DNA of 64,000 nt. It comes from Pumilibacter intestinalis. GTDB lineage: Bacteria; Bacillota; Clostridia; Christensenellales; Pumilibacteraceae. Each line of letters begins with the position of its first letter. Within the stretch, counting starts at the first letter, position 1. The notes beneath the pieces were generated by a model. That model searched no databases, had not been told where the DNA came from, and was given only the letters and a program-made list of their open reading frames with translations. A program made the position numbers and the translations under genes. Location: positions 1-64,000 of the forward strand of contig NZ_CALPCH010000003.1 of the NCBI RefSeq assembly GCF_943193005.1. Direction: 5' to 3'. This document shows, piece after piece, positions 49,923 to 58,819 of the stretch.

Positions 49923-50834
49923 TTAGTCTTGCGCTTTGTCTTTCTCGAGTCGCTCTATAAGTTCTACTATGCGGTCGAGGTCGTCGCGGTTGTAATAATC
50001 GATATATATCCTTCCGCGGCGGTCGTTACCCAAAGCGGACACTTTGGTGGCGAACGTGCGTTGCATTCTGCCGATAAGGTCTTTAAGCTCTATGCTTTGC
50101 TCTTGCTTGGGTTTTTCCTGTTTAGGCGTAAGGAACGCTTTAACCATTTTCTCGAATTCGCGCACCGATACTTTGTTGTCAATACCGTTTTGCGCGAGCT
50201 TGAGTTGTGCCTCGGGATTTTCAACTACTACAAGGCAACGCGCGTGTCCCGGACTTAAACGCCCTTCGGCAACCAAATCAATCACGGCTTGGCTTAGAGT
50301 GAGGAGTCGCAACGTATTCGCAATTGCGGGGCGGCTCTTGCCTATGCGGTCGGCAACCTCTTCTTGCGTGTATTTGTATTCCTCCATAAGCTGTTTGATA
50401 GCGTTGGCGGTTTCTATGGGATTAAGGTCCTCGCGCTGTAAGTTCTCTATGAGCGAAATTTCCTTTACCTGCTGTTGCGTATAGTTACGAACGATGCCGG
50501 GAATGCTCATGAGTCCCGCTTTCTTCGCCGCACGATATCTGCGTTCGCCCGCGATAATCATATAACGGTTTCCGTTGGGAACCAAAATAATGGGGGATAT
50601 CACGCCGTGTATGCGTATGGAATTGGCAAGTTCGTTCATTGCCGCTTCGTCAAACGTTTTGCGGGGCTGGTTTACATTTGGGTCAATCAAGCTCAAGCTG
50701 ATTTCAACCGGAGTGTTGCCCGCTTCGGTCTTCTCGCCGCTCTCGGTTTCGCCGTATGCACCCTCATATTCTTCTTCCGCGCCCGATAATAACGCGCTCA
50801 ATCCGCGGCCGAGACCGCCTTTCTTCACTGCCAT
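49923..50834 (-). CDS. parB: ParB/Spo0J chromosome-partitioning protein
   Basis: A 303-residue ParB. N-terminal GLGRGLSALLSG (ParA-contact peptide) is followed by the CTPase/ParB domain (NQPRKTFDE...IHGVISPIILVPNGNRYMIIAGERRYRAAKKAG), the helix-turn-helix (YTQEEVADRIGKSRPAIANTLRLL) and a C-terminal dimerisation domain. AAGGAG precedes the ATG at 50834; the Met at 50870 lies within the -10 box. It binds parS and spreads, working with ParA, which is encoded 26 kb away. Confidence 0.96.
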   Translation of the reverse strand: MAVKKGGLGRGLSALLSGAEEEYEGAYGETESGEKTEAGNTPVEISLSLIDPNVNQPRKTFDEAAMNELANSIRIHGVISPIILVPNGNRYMIIAGERRYRAAKKAGLMSIPGIVRNYTQQQVKEISLIENLQREDLNPIETANAIKQLMEEYKYTQEEVADRIGKSRPAIANTLRLLTLSQAVIDLVAEGRLSPGHARCLVVVENPEAQLKLAQNGIDNKVSVREFEKMVKAFLTPKQEKPKQEQSIELKDLIGRMQRTFATKVSALGNDRRGRIYIDYYNRDDLDRIVELIERLEKDKAQD

Positions 50835-50861
50835 AATGTACTCCTTAAGTTTGTTGCCACT

Positions 50862-50890
50862 ATTATACAATATTTTACCGCAACAGTCAA
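50862..50890 (-). promoter_or_regulatory. SigA promoter of parB
   Basis: On the minus strand, TTGACT (50890-50885), 17 bp and TATAAT (50867-50862). A palindrome (50911-50932) lies about 20 bp upstream of the -35 box and could bind a regulator. Confidence 0.8.
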
Positions 50891-50910
50891 GAAATTGCGA
50901 TACAGTGAAT

Positions 50911-50932
50911 ATATAGTTATTATATCATAACT
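50911..50932. repeat. Palindrome upstream of the parB promoter
   Basis: AGTTAT and ATAACT are inverted around TATATC. It matches the left 15 bases of the 26-bp palindrome at 48661-48686. Confidence 0.5.
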
Positions 50933-51070
50933 AAGCGTAGGGTTGATTCAGTGGTGTGTAAAGGGGTGAGAACGCGTAGGCGGTATGTGGAAGATGTGTG
51001 ATGAGTAAAGAGAGGAGGGAATATAAGGATAAAAGGAAAATAATGGCAATTTGGAAATGTTTATAGAGAT

Positions 51071-51289
51071 TTACAAGTTCCATGTAGGGGATTGCCGCGG
51101 GCGTAAACGCCCTCGCAATGACGGAGAACGCGAGGAGATTGAGCTAAGAGAGTTTACAAGTTCCATGTAGGGGATTGCCGCGGGCGTAAACGCCCTCGCA
51201 ATGACGGAGAACGCGAGGAGATTGAGCTAAGAGAGTTTACAAGTTCCATGTAGGAGATTGGACTGCTCGCGTTGCTCGCTCGCAATGAC
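51071..51289. repeat. Palindromic repeats R14 with 83-bp tandem period
   Basis: Two near-identical 83-bp copies (catg landmarks at 51081, 51164 and 51247) hold the unit with centre gggcgtaaacgccc. A third copy carries the centre gctcgcgttgctcgctcgc. This is the last repeat of the family; none occurs from here to 64 kb. Confidence 0.85.
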
Positions 51290-51660
51290 AAGGAAGCGGA
51301 AATAGTAAGAAAAGTTGCAAAAATCGGCGGCAAAAACGATATTGCATAAAATTGTGCAATATCGTCGCATATGCGCAATATTATGCAATTCAAGCATGAT
51401 TTTTGTAACTTTTTCTAAAGCGGGTATTCGGTATAAACAAAAAAGTTGCATGAGAAGTAAAAAGAAATTATGCGGGAACAAAAAACAGCTTCTTTCACGG
51501 CAACCCAGGGGGGGGGAATAGCTCATAGAGTTTGCGATTTCTTAAAATCGCTTTTAAGATTGTTTTTATAGAGCAAATCTATTGTGTATTCGGCACTCGC
51601 AACTTTCGATAAGCCGCTTACCGATACGTACTCTATTAGTCTATAGTACATTTCGAATTT
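51290..51660. other. Non-coding region with inverted repeats and a G9 run
   Basis: CGATATTGCA (51337-51346) and TGCAATATCG (51355-51364) form a perfect 10-bp inverted repeat. AAAGTTGCA occurs at about 51311 and 51446. A G9 run lies at 51508-51516. I see no gene and no promoter around the G run. Confidence 0.5.
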
Positions 51661-51692
51661 GAAAAATTATGAAAAAATTTTTGCGCAAAGTC

Positions 51693-51721
51693 TTGACAAG
51701 ATGAAAAATGTGTGATACTAT
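51693..51721 (+). promoter_or_regulatory. SigA promoter of the fructan/sucrose locus
   Basis: TTGACA (51693-51698), a 17-bp spacer and TACTAT (51716-51721). The leader to the kinase ATG is about 160 nt. No later promoter is obvious, so the whole gene run may be one transcript. Confidence 0.8.
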
Positions 51722-51729
51722 TGTTTTAG

Positions 51730-51745
51730 TTGGAATCGATTCCAA
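51730..51745. promoter_or_regulatory. LacI-family operator
   Basis: TTGGAATCGATTCCAA is a perfect 16-bp palindrome with central CG, the form bound by LacI-family repressors. It starts 9 bp after the -10 box, so a bound repressor would cover the transcription start. The likely ligand-responsive repressor is encoded at 56466-57434 in the same operon. Confidence 0.8.
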
Positions 51746-51887
51746 ATCGCACAGGAGCGCGGCTACGAGCACTAAAGGAGTGGTTGCATTCGGGGCGCGG
51801 CGGCGTGCACTTAATGAGTAGTTGCATTTAAGTCGTGCGTGCGATTGGCGTTAAAGCGAAAAATCTGATATCGATGAGGAACTTTTA

Positions 51888-52796
51888 ATGATACTCTGCG
51901 TCGGTGAAATTTTGGCGGATATGATAGGAAGCAATAACGGCAATGCGTTTTGCTATGAACGCAAAGCCGGCGGTGCGCCTTTTAACGTGGCGTGCGCCGC
52001 AAAAAAGCTCGGGTCTGCCGTGGGTTTTGTCGGTGCGGTGGGAGATGACGTTATAGGCGAGTACTTGATTGGTTTCGCTCGCGGGCGCGGTTTCGATTAT
52101 ACGATTATAGATAAGAATAACAGTGCAAATACCACTCTTGCGTTTGTGGATATAAACGCCGACGGAGAACGCTCTTTCAGTTTTTACCGCAAGAATACGG
52201 CGGATTATTTGTTGCCGCAGGTAAGCGACGAAATGTTGAAAAAGTCCGATATTGTGCATATCGGGTCGTTGATGTTGTCGGAGGAAGCGGGGCGCAAAGC
52301 CGCTTCGGAACTTTGCGAGCGAGCGCGAAAAGAGGGCAAGCTCGTAAGTTTCGACGTGAACTTTCGTTCGGATATTTATCGCGATACGGAAAGCGCGGTG
52401 AAGATATACAAACAGGTTATGAAATATGCCGATATTCTCAAATTTTCGGAAGACGAAGCGGAGATTTTCGGTTGGGAATACGTTGAGAGCTTAACCGACA
52501 AACTCGTGTGCGTAAGTTTGGGCGGCAAAGGCAGTATGTGGAGATACGGCGGCGAGAGCGAAACCGTGCCGTCGGTTAGGGTAATGCCGGTAGATACCAC
52601 GGGAGCGGGCGACGCGTTTTACGGCGGAGTGCTCAGCGGACTCGACGGACTGCGCAAAGAGAATTGGACGAAACAAAAACTCAATGAAATTTTCGGTTTT
52701 GCCAACGTGTGCGGAGCATTGAATACGCTTTGCAAAGGCGCAATCGAGGGGTTGCCCGACAAAGCCGACGCAATGAAAAAGATGAGAGCGGAATAA
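51888..52796 (+). CDS. PfkB-family sugar kinase, probable fructokinase
   Basis: A 302-residue PfkB kinase: ILCVGEILADMIG at the N-terminus, GGAPFNVACAAKKLG, and the catalytic signature DTTGAGDAFYGG near residue 240-251 with the base Asp. Kinases of this type beside GH32 genes are normally fructokinases, turning released fructose into fructose-6-phosphate. It is the first gene after the operator. GAGGAAC precedes the ATG. Confidence 0.88.
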   Translation: MILCVGEILADMIGSNNGNAFCYERKAGGAPFNVACAAKKLGSAVGFVGAVGDDVIGEYLIGFARGRGFDYTIIDKNNSANTTLAFVDINADGERSFSFYRKNTADYLLPQVSDEMLKKSDIVHIGSLMLSEEAGRKAASELCERARKEGKLVSFDVNFRSDIYRDTESAVKIYKQVMKYADILKFSEDEAEIFGWEYVESLTDKLVCVSLGGKGSMWRYGGESETVPSVRVMPVDTTGAGDAFYGGVLSGLDGLRKENWTKQKLNEIFGFANVCGALNTLCKGAIEGLPDKADAMKKMRAE

Positions 52797-52826
52797 GCAT
52801 TCGGAATTTGTATATCGAGGTGGAAA

Positions 52827-55800
52827 ATGAAGGCAAAAGTCAAAAAGTCGAGTTTGTATTACATAATAATCTTGCTGGCGTTGTGCGCGATTTCCCTAAC
52901 CGTTGCGGGGGGGGGTGGACTTAATAAAACGGTGCATGCCGCGCAGGTTTCTTTGGAAGGAGCGGGCGACGAGTTTGCTTTTTCGGCGGAGAGTTACGGC
53001 GCGGGCGAAAGTTTCGCGTTTGTTTCGGTAGCTCATTTCGAGAACGGCAATGCGGCGGGACTTGTTTTCGGCGGCAAAGAGAACGACAGTTGCTTTGTTT
53101 TCAACGTAGACAGAGCGGCTAATATGGTAAAACTAATGTATTTCTACGATATGGCGGAAAACCGAAAAGTAGAGGTACTTAAAGAAGAATATTACGTGGG
53201 CAGTGCGATTATGAACGAGGGCGAACGCAACTACGTTCAAAGCCGCACCGCTAATATAGATAAAGTTTATTTGAAAGTAGCCGTAAACGCGGACGGCACA
53301 GCCGAGTTTTATGCCGACGGCATACGGAGGTTTGCGTATAAAAACGGAAGCGAGGAAGCCGAGGTTATAAATATTAACGGCTTTACGCTCGGGGACGACG
53401 ACAAAACGCCCATAAAATACGAGGGCGGATTTTTGGGTTACAACTGTTTTAACGCGAAAGTGTATTTTGCCGATACGCTTATCGGCGAAACCGACTACGG
53501 ATATTACGGGGAATTCTACCGCAATCAATTTCATTTTTCGCAATTCGCGCATTGGAACAACGACCCCAACGGACTCGTATATTACAACGGATACTATCAC
53601 TTGTATTTTCAGCACAATCCCTACGGAAACACTTGGGACGCAATGCATTGGGGGCACGCGCGCAGCAGCGACCTCGTGCATTGGGAGCTTTTGCCTATCG
53701 CGCTCGTTCCCGACAGAGACCTTTCGACCGAGGGCGCAACGGACTACGGCATAGGCGCGATGTGGTCGGGGTCTGCCCGCGTGTATCGTAAAGGCGACAG
53801 CGACAAGATAGACAACGAGTACAAATGGTTCGGCGAAACCGCCGATAAAGCCGACGGCGAGCCGCTCGGACTTATAGGCTTTTACACTCGATTCGACAAC
53901 GGCGGTAACCGTCATCAGATAGTGATGTACAGTACCGACGGCGGCTTATCATGGAATAAGCGCAACAATATTCCCAGCACCGTTTCAAAGGATTTGAACG
54001 GCGCACCCGTTGTCGGCGGCTCGTGGCGCGACCCCAAAGTGTTCGATATTTCGGGCATAACGGGCATTGCGGACGGATACAGGTGGGGAATGGTGCTCAC
54101 CGATATGGAAGACAACACGCTGTTTTTCCTCAAGTCGAGAAACATGGTTGAGTGGGAACATGCGGGCAGTTATTTCGTTTACCGTCCCGAATGCCCCGAC
54201 GTGTTTACGCTCGGTGCGGACGGCGGAGAGCAACATACCGTAATTACGTTTACCTCGCGCTACTACGTTGTGTGCAATCTCGCTTACGAGGGCGGCAACA
54301 TAGTTATGAAAGACCCCGAAACTAACGCCGCAATAAATAGATTGGATACTAACGGCGAATATCTGCAAGTCATGGATTACGGCGTAGACTCGTATGCGGG
54401 GCAGACTTTCTATATAGACGAAAGCTCGAACAGCGCGTACAAGGGCAAAGCGGTGGGAGTAAGCTGGTTTTCGGGCGTTCCCAACGCGGACGCGTCGATA
54501 GAAAGCGGAGTATTGCAAACTGCGCGTAAAGTGTGGAACGGCGGCGGCATGACCATACCCGTAATTTACGGACTTAAAAAGCAGGGTGCAAAATACGCGC
54601 TCACCTCCACGCCCATAACCGTAAACGACGAAAACTTTGAAAAAAAGCAACTTAACGGCTTAGAGGAAATCAAAAGCCACAGTTTCGAGATAACCGCAAC
54701 CGTGCCAAACGCGGACCGCAATCCCGTATATTTCAGAATAAACGGAAGCGAAAACGGCGCACATTATACCGAAATCGGGTGGAACGCGCAAGACGGGTAT
54801 TATGTGGACCGCACGCACACCGAGGACGCGGGAATAAATTTCCCCCAACCCAACTATGCTTGCAAGTATGCTTCGGGCATGGGCAAAGACAATACTTTGC
54901 TTGACTTTTACATTCTCAGCGACAACGGCGGAGTGGAAGTATATTGCGACGGTTTCACCGTACCGTTTTATATTCTCACGTTTGCGTCGCCGTATTCCGT
55001 GAGGGCTGCGTTTACGGCGGACGACGCGGCGAGCGCAACTGTGGCCGTAAACGAGATTGCGTCCGTATGGCGGACGGAGAGCGAAGAAACGCTCATAAAT
55101 CTCTCGTCAGCTCAAATCGATTTGGGCGCGGAACTCGGGCAGACTCAAACTATAACGGCGTATGCGCAGGGCAAAGATATAAGCTACGAGGTTACGGAAG
55201 GCGCGGATATAGTAAGGGTTGAGCCTACCGCTACGGGCGCGCGCATAACCGGCTTGAAAGCGGGCGAGGCGCAAATAAAAGTCAGTGCGGGAGCAAGCAG
55301 CAGAACGATATCCGTTACCGTGCACAGCGGCAGAGTAGAAGGCGATTTCACTTTCGTATCCGACGGCATTGTTTCGGGCAATTGGTATTACAGCGGCAAC
55401 GCGCTTATAGGCGAGCAGACGGGCGGCGACGGGTTTATTCTCGCCTCGGAGAGCGGCGGCGACTTTACGTATTCCGCATCTTTCGATTTGGGGAGCGGAG
55501 CGGCTGCCGCGCTCGTGTTCAGAGCCGCGGCGGAGAACGGAAAACTTTCAAGCTATTTGATAGCAAACTACGACAACAACTCCAAAATAGTCAAGCTGTG
55601 GTCGCAAAACGGCGAACTCGGCAACGTGCCTGCGGGCGAGCCTGATATAAGAAATCTCGTGCTTACCGCCGAAACGAAGGGCAGGAACGTAAAAGTTTAT
55701 CTCAACGGCAATAAACTTATAGACTGCGATATACGCGAAAACGACCCCTTAAACGGCAAGTTCGGCTTAAACGTATGCGCGACCAAAGCGGCGTTTTCGT

Positions 55801-56465
55801 CGGTAACGGTGCAAAAGAGCGAGCACGACTACTCGGGAAGCGGCAACATGGTTATAAAGAGCGGCGTTGAGCAAAAAGTGCTGGAGATAATAAACGTAAC
55901 TCTCGGCAACGCCGCGCTTTCTTCGGGGCAGTACGAGTGTTCGGGGCGCGAGGTAACAATCAAGCGGAGTTATATGGAATTACTGCCGCAGGCGGGCAAC
56001 TACACGTTTATTATTTACGGCTCTGCGTACACGTTTACGGTGAGCGTGAACGTGCCGAGCGTTCCTCGAACCGAGCTCGAAGCAATCGCCGTGGACTCGG
56101 GCATAAGCGCGACTTTGTGGCTGGGCAACAGCAAAGTTGACTACGTGAAAGTGAACGGCGAGGAGATAGACCCGAGCTTGTACAAAATCGCGAATTACAT
56201 GCTTATAATCAGTCCCGAGGCTTTAGTCGAGGGTGAAAACACCGTGCAAATAAACGACTCGCAGAGCGTGACCGTTACCGTGCTCGAAGTGCCGCATAAA
56301 ACGGCTACGGAAAGCGCGGCGGACGGCGGCGCAAACATAGGGCTTATAGTCGGGCTTAGCGTAGGCATAGTGCTTGCGGTAGGAGCGGCGGCGGTAACGG
56401 TAATAATGTTTATGCGCAAGAAGAAAGGCGTTAGCGTAAAAGAAAGCGTAAAGGAGAACAAATAA
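52827..56465 (+). CDS. Membrane-anchored GH32 fructan hydrolase, multidomain
   Basis: A 1212-residue extracellular enzyme. A signal peptide (1-38) is followed by a beta-sandwich domain (about 40-215), the GH32 five-blade propeller with the nucleophile D246 in WNNDPNG, D402 in WRDPKVF and the acid-base E455 in PECPDVF, then a GH32 C-terminal sandwich, a Big2-like domain (about 760-830), a second sandwich (about 840-990) and a C-terminal helix NIGLIVGLSVGIVLAVG with a Lys-rich stop. There is no LPXTG, so it is held by the helix. It should cut levan, inulin or sucrose at the surface. A G9 run (52907-52915) in the signal peptide codes for four Gly; gain or loss of one G would truncate the protein. 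Confidence 0.92.
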   Translation: MKAKVKKSSLYYIIILLALCAISLTVAGGGGLNKTVHAAQVSLEGAGDEFAFSAESYGAGESFAFVSVAHFENGNAAGLVFGGKENDSCFVFNVDRAANMVKLMYFYDMAENRKVEVLKEEYYVGSAIMNEGERNYVQSRTANIDKVYLKVAVNADGTAEFYADGIRRFAYKNGSEEAEVININGFTLGDDDKTPIKYEGGFLGYNCFNAKVYFADTLIGETDYGYYGEFYRNQFHFSQFAHWNNDPNGLVYYNGYYHLYFQHNPYGNTWDAMHWGHARSSDLVHWELLPIALVPDRDLSTEGATDYGIGAMWSGSARVYRKGDSDKIDNEYKWFGETADKADGEPLGLIGFYTRFDNGGNRHQIVMYSTDGGLSWNKRNNIPSTVSKDLNGAPVVGGSWRDPKVFDISGITGIADGYRWGMVLTDMEDNTLFFLKSRNMVEWEHAGSYFVYRPECPDVFTLGADGGEQHTVITFTSRYYVVCNLAYEGGNIVMKDPETNAAINRLDTNGEYLQVMDYGVDSYAGQTFYIDESSNSAYKGKAVGVSWFSGVPNADASIESGVLQTARKVWNGGGMTIPVIYGLKKQGAKYALTSTPITVNDENFEKKQLNGLEEIKSHSFEITATVPNADRNPVYFRINGSENGAHYTEIGWNAQDGYYVDRTHTEDAGINFPQPNYACKYASGMGKDNTLLDFYILSDNGGVEVYCDGFTVPFYILTFASPYSVRAAFTADDAASATVAVNEIASVWRTESEETLINLSSAQIDLGAELGQTQTITAYAQGKDISYEVTEGADIVRVEPTATGARITGLKAGEAQIKVSAGASSRTISVTVHSGRVEGDFTFVSDGIVSGNWYYSGNALIGEQTGGDGFILASESGGDFTYSASFDLGSGAAAALVFRAAAENGKLSSYLIANYDNNSKIVKLWSQNGELGNVPAGEPDIRNLVLTAETKGRNVKVYLNGNKLIDCDIRENDPLNGKFGLNVCATKAAFSSVTVQKSEHDYSGSGNMVIKSGVEQKVLEIINVTLGNAALSSGQYECSGREVTIKRSYMELLPQAGNYTFIIYGSAYTFTVSVNVPSVPRTELEAIAVDSGISATLWLGNSKVDYVKVNGEEIDPSLYKIANYMLIISPEALVEGENTVQINDSQSVTVTVLEVPHKTATESAADGGANIGLIVGLSVGIVLAVGAAAVTVIMFMRKKKGVSVKESVKENK
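52907..52915 (+). repeat. G9 homopolymer within the GH32 signal peptide
   Basis: Nine G encode the Gly run at residues 28-30 and its edge. One extra G leads to a TAA two codons later; one fewer leads to a TAG after about 40 codons. Confidence 0.75.
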
Positions 56466-57434
56466 ATGGCGGCTACAATATCCGACGTGGCAAAGTGCGC
56501 GGGAGTGGGCATAGGAACGGTGTCGCGGGTGCTCAACGGCGGAAAATCGGTAAAAGACGATAAGCAACAAGCCGTAATGCGAGCTATGCGAGAGCTTAAC
56601 TACAAGCCCAACAGCATGGCGAAAAGACTGCGCGAGCAAAAAAACGGCGTAATCGCGCTTATGGTGCCGGTAGTAAATCACCCGTTTTTCGCGCAGTTTA
56701 TAGATTGCGTTGACCAAGAGGCTGACAAATTCGGTTATTCCACGCTTTTGGTTGCTTCACAGCAACACGCCGAAAGGGAAAACAAGATACTCGACAGAAT
56801 AGGGCGCAGAGAGGTGGACGGCGCGATATTCGTGACTCATCACAATCACGCGTCCGAGCGGTTCGACAGTTATCCCATAGTGTCGGTAGACAGGCATTTA
56901 TCCGAAAACGTGCCGTACATTACGAGCGACAACTACGAGGCGACAAAACGCGCAATAGAGTATCTCATAGAGCGCGGCTGTAAAAAGATAGGGTACATAG
57001 GCACAAAGCCGCTCGTAGAGTCCGAAGTGCTGTTGCGCGAAAAGGCGTATCGCGACGCAATGCGGGAGCACGGCATGACCGAGTATATAGTGAACGAAGT
57101 TGCGGTGCACGGCGACGAAACCAAACTCGCCGATAAGTTTTTCGAGAGTTTCGCCGATTTGGACGGAGTGTTTGCGTCGGGTTACAGCACTGCGCAGTGC
57201 GCGTATAAAGCCGCGGTGCAAGCGGGCAAAAGTATACCCGAAAACTTGCAGATGATAGCTTACGACGGCAGCTTTACGCAGTGGAGCGGGCTTAGCATGA
57301 CTTGCGTTCAACAGCCCATAGAGCAAATGGCAAAGTCGGCGGTGAAAATTCTCATGGAGCGCATAAACGGCAAAACCGTTGCCGCGCGCACGGTGCACGA
57401 AAGCTCGCTGATAATAGGCAACACAACAAAATAA
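56466..57434 (+). CDS. LacI-family transcriptional regulator
   Basis: A 322-residue repressor with the N-terminal LacI helix-turn-helix (TISDVAKCAGVGIGTVSRVLNGG) and hinge (MRELNYKPNSMAKRLR), followed by a periplasmic-binding-like sugar sensor domain. Its ATG directly follows the stop of the GH32 gene, with AAAGGAG as ribosome-binding site. It very probably binds the operator at 51730-51745 and so controls its own operon, responding to fructose, sucrose or a phosphorylated form. Confidence 0.94.
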   Translation: MAATISDVAKCAGVGIGTVSRVLNGGKSVKDDKQQAVMRAMRELNYKPNSMAKRLREQKNGVIALMVPVVNHPFFAQFIDCVDQEADKFGYSTLLVASQQHAERENKILDRIGRREVDGAIFVTHHNHASERFDSYPIVSVDRHLSENVPYITSDNYEATKRAIEYLIERGCKKIGYIGTKPLVESEVLLREKAYRDAMREHGMTEYIVNEVAVHGDETKLADKFFESFADLDGVFASGYSTAQCAYKAAVQAGKSIPENLQMIAYDGSFTQWSGLSMTCVQQPIEQMAKSAVKILMERINGKTVAARTVHESSLIIGNTTK

Positions 57435-57464
57435 AAATCAAAAACAAAACAGGAGGCAAATAAA

Positions 57465-58802
57465 ATGAAAACAAAAGGTCTTTTTACGAAAGCGGCGGCG
57501 CTTATTGCATGCCTTTGCTGCGTTATAAGTTTGGCGGCATGCGGAGGCGGCGGCAAGAGCGAAGAGCTCGAGAGCAGAACGGACAAATACGGCAACACGC
57601 TCGTAACCATTATGGTGCACAAAGACTCATCCACCAAAGAGGGCAAAGCGTATCAAAAGTGCGTTGACGAGTTCAACGCCGAATACAAGAGCAAGAAAAT
57701 CAAGGCTCAAATTACCTTTGTTGCTCAAACCTCGGGCGTGGACCAATACGAGGCAACCATATCCAACCTTTACAGGCAGGGCGGCGGCAAGCTGTACGAT
57801 ATAATATCGTTCGACGCGCCCAAGTGCGCGGGTTACGCAAAGAGCGGCATTTTGTACGATATGACGAGTGCGCTCGGCGATTACACCGACGATTTCATAG
57901 GCGAATCGATAAATAGGTTTAACGACAAAGTATACGGATTGCCCATACAGGAATCGAGCGCGGGCTTTTACTACAATCTTGACGTTATGAAAGCCGCGGG
58001 AATAACCGAAAACGAATTGAACGGCTACAAAACCAACGGCTGGACTTTCGAGCAGTTTAAGAACGTGTGCGAAAGACTCAAAAACGCGGGCAAAACCGCG
58101 GTGGATATGCAACTTGCGGCGGGCGGCGAAACGTGCACTTATCTACTCTATCCGCTCGGCAACGCGGCGGGCGGCGAGTACGTTTCCAAAGACGGCAAAA
58201 CCGCCAACGGATATCTCAACAGCGCGCAGACCAAAGAGGGCTTTCAGTTTATAAAAGACTGCATAGACAGCGGCTACACCAACTATCAGATAAGCGGCAC
58301 GGAGTTCCTCACCAAAAACACCGTGGGCATGTATCTTTCTTCGGGCTGGACCATTCCCGATATAAAGGAGCAGTACAGCGCGAACTTTGCGGGCGGCTGG
58401 GGAATACTCCCGTATCCGCACAAAGACGGAAGCCCCGCGGTATCGGCTACGGGAAGTTGGAGTTTCGGCATAACCAACAACGGCATACGCAACAAAGAAG
58501 CGGCTTTGGAGCTTATCAAGTGGATGACGAGCGACTCGAGCGCAACCACCATAACCAACGCAACGGGCATGATAGCGGCAAAGAGCACTATAAACAAAAA
58601 CTACGAGGCAACCTCGCCCGAGGGAGTGCTGTACAATCAGCTCGTAAACTCGGGTAAAGCCCGTCCCTCCATGGCGGCGTACGCCGATTTCTCCACCGAA
58701 TTCAACCTCATTATAACGGGCTTGCGCACGGGCGGAGTGGACGCGGTGCTCAACGAGCATACCACCTCTTTGCAAACCAAGATAAACCGTAACGACCGTT
58801 AA
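57465..58802 (+). CDS. Sugar ABC transporter substrate-binding lipoprotein
   Basis: A 445-residue lipoprotein: a signal peptide with the lipobox LAAC (Cys27), then a type 1 extracellular solute-binding domain (CUT1/MalE-like), including YDIISFDAPKCAGYAKSGILYD and GMYLSSGWTIPDI. It should capture oligosaccharides freed by the GH32 enzymes. AGGAGG precedes the ATG. It stands first in the transporter part of the operon. Confidence 0.93.
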   Translation: MKTKGLFTKAAALIACLCCVISLAACGGGGKSEELESRTDKYGNTLVTIMVHKDSSTKEGKAYQKCVDEFNAEYKSKKIKAQITFVAQTSGVDQYEATISNLYRQGGGKLYDIISFDAPKCAGYAKSGILYDMTSALGDYTDDFIGESINRFNDKVYGLPIQESSAGFYYNLDVMKAAGITENELNGYKTNGWTFEQFKNVCERLKNAGKTAVDMQLAAGGETCTYLLYPLGNAAGGEYVSKDGKTANGYLNSAQTKEGFQFIKDCIDSGYTNYQISGTEFLTKNTVGMYLSSGWTIPDIKEQYSANFAGGWGILPYPHKDGSPAVSATGSWSFGITNNGIRNKEAALELIKWMTSDSSATTITNATGMIAAKSTINKNYEATSPEGVLYNQLVNSGKARPSMAAYADFSTEFNLIITGLRTGGVDAVLNEHTTSLQTKINRNDR

Positions 58803-58819
58803 ATCGGAGAGGGGAAAAG

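Noticed and set aside
51043-51066. A seven-codon frame behind AAAAGGA
   Set aside because: It is too short to support as a gene; no sign of a regulatory leader peptide.
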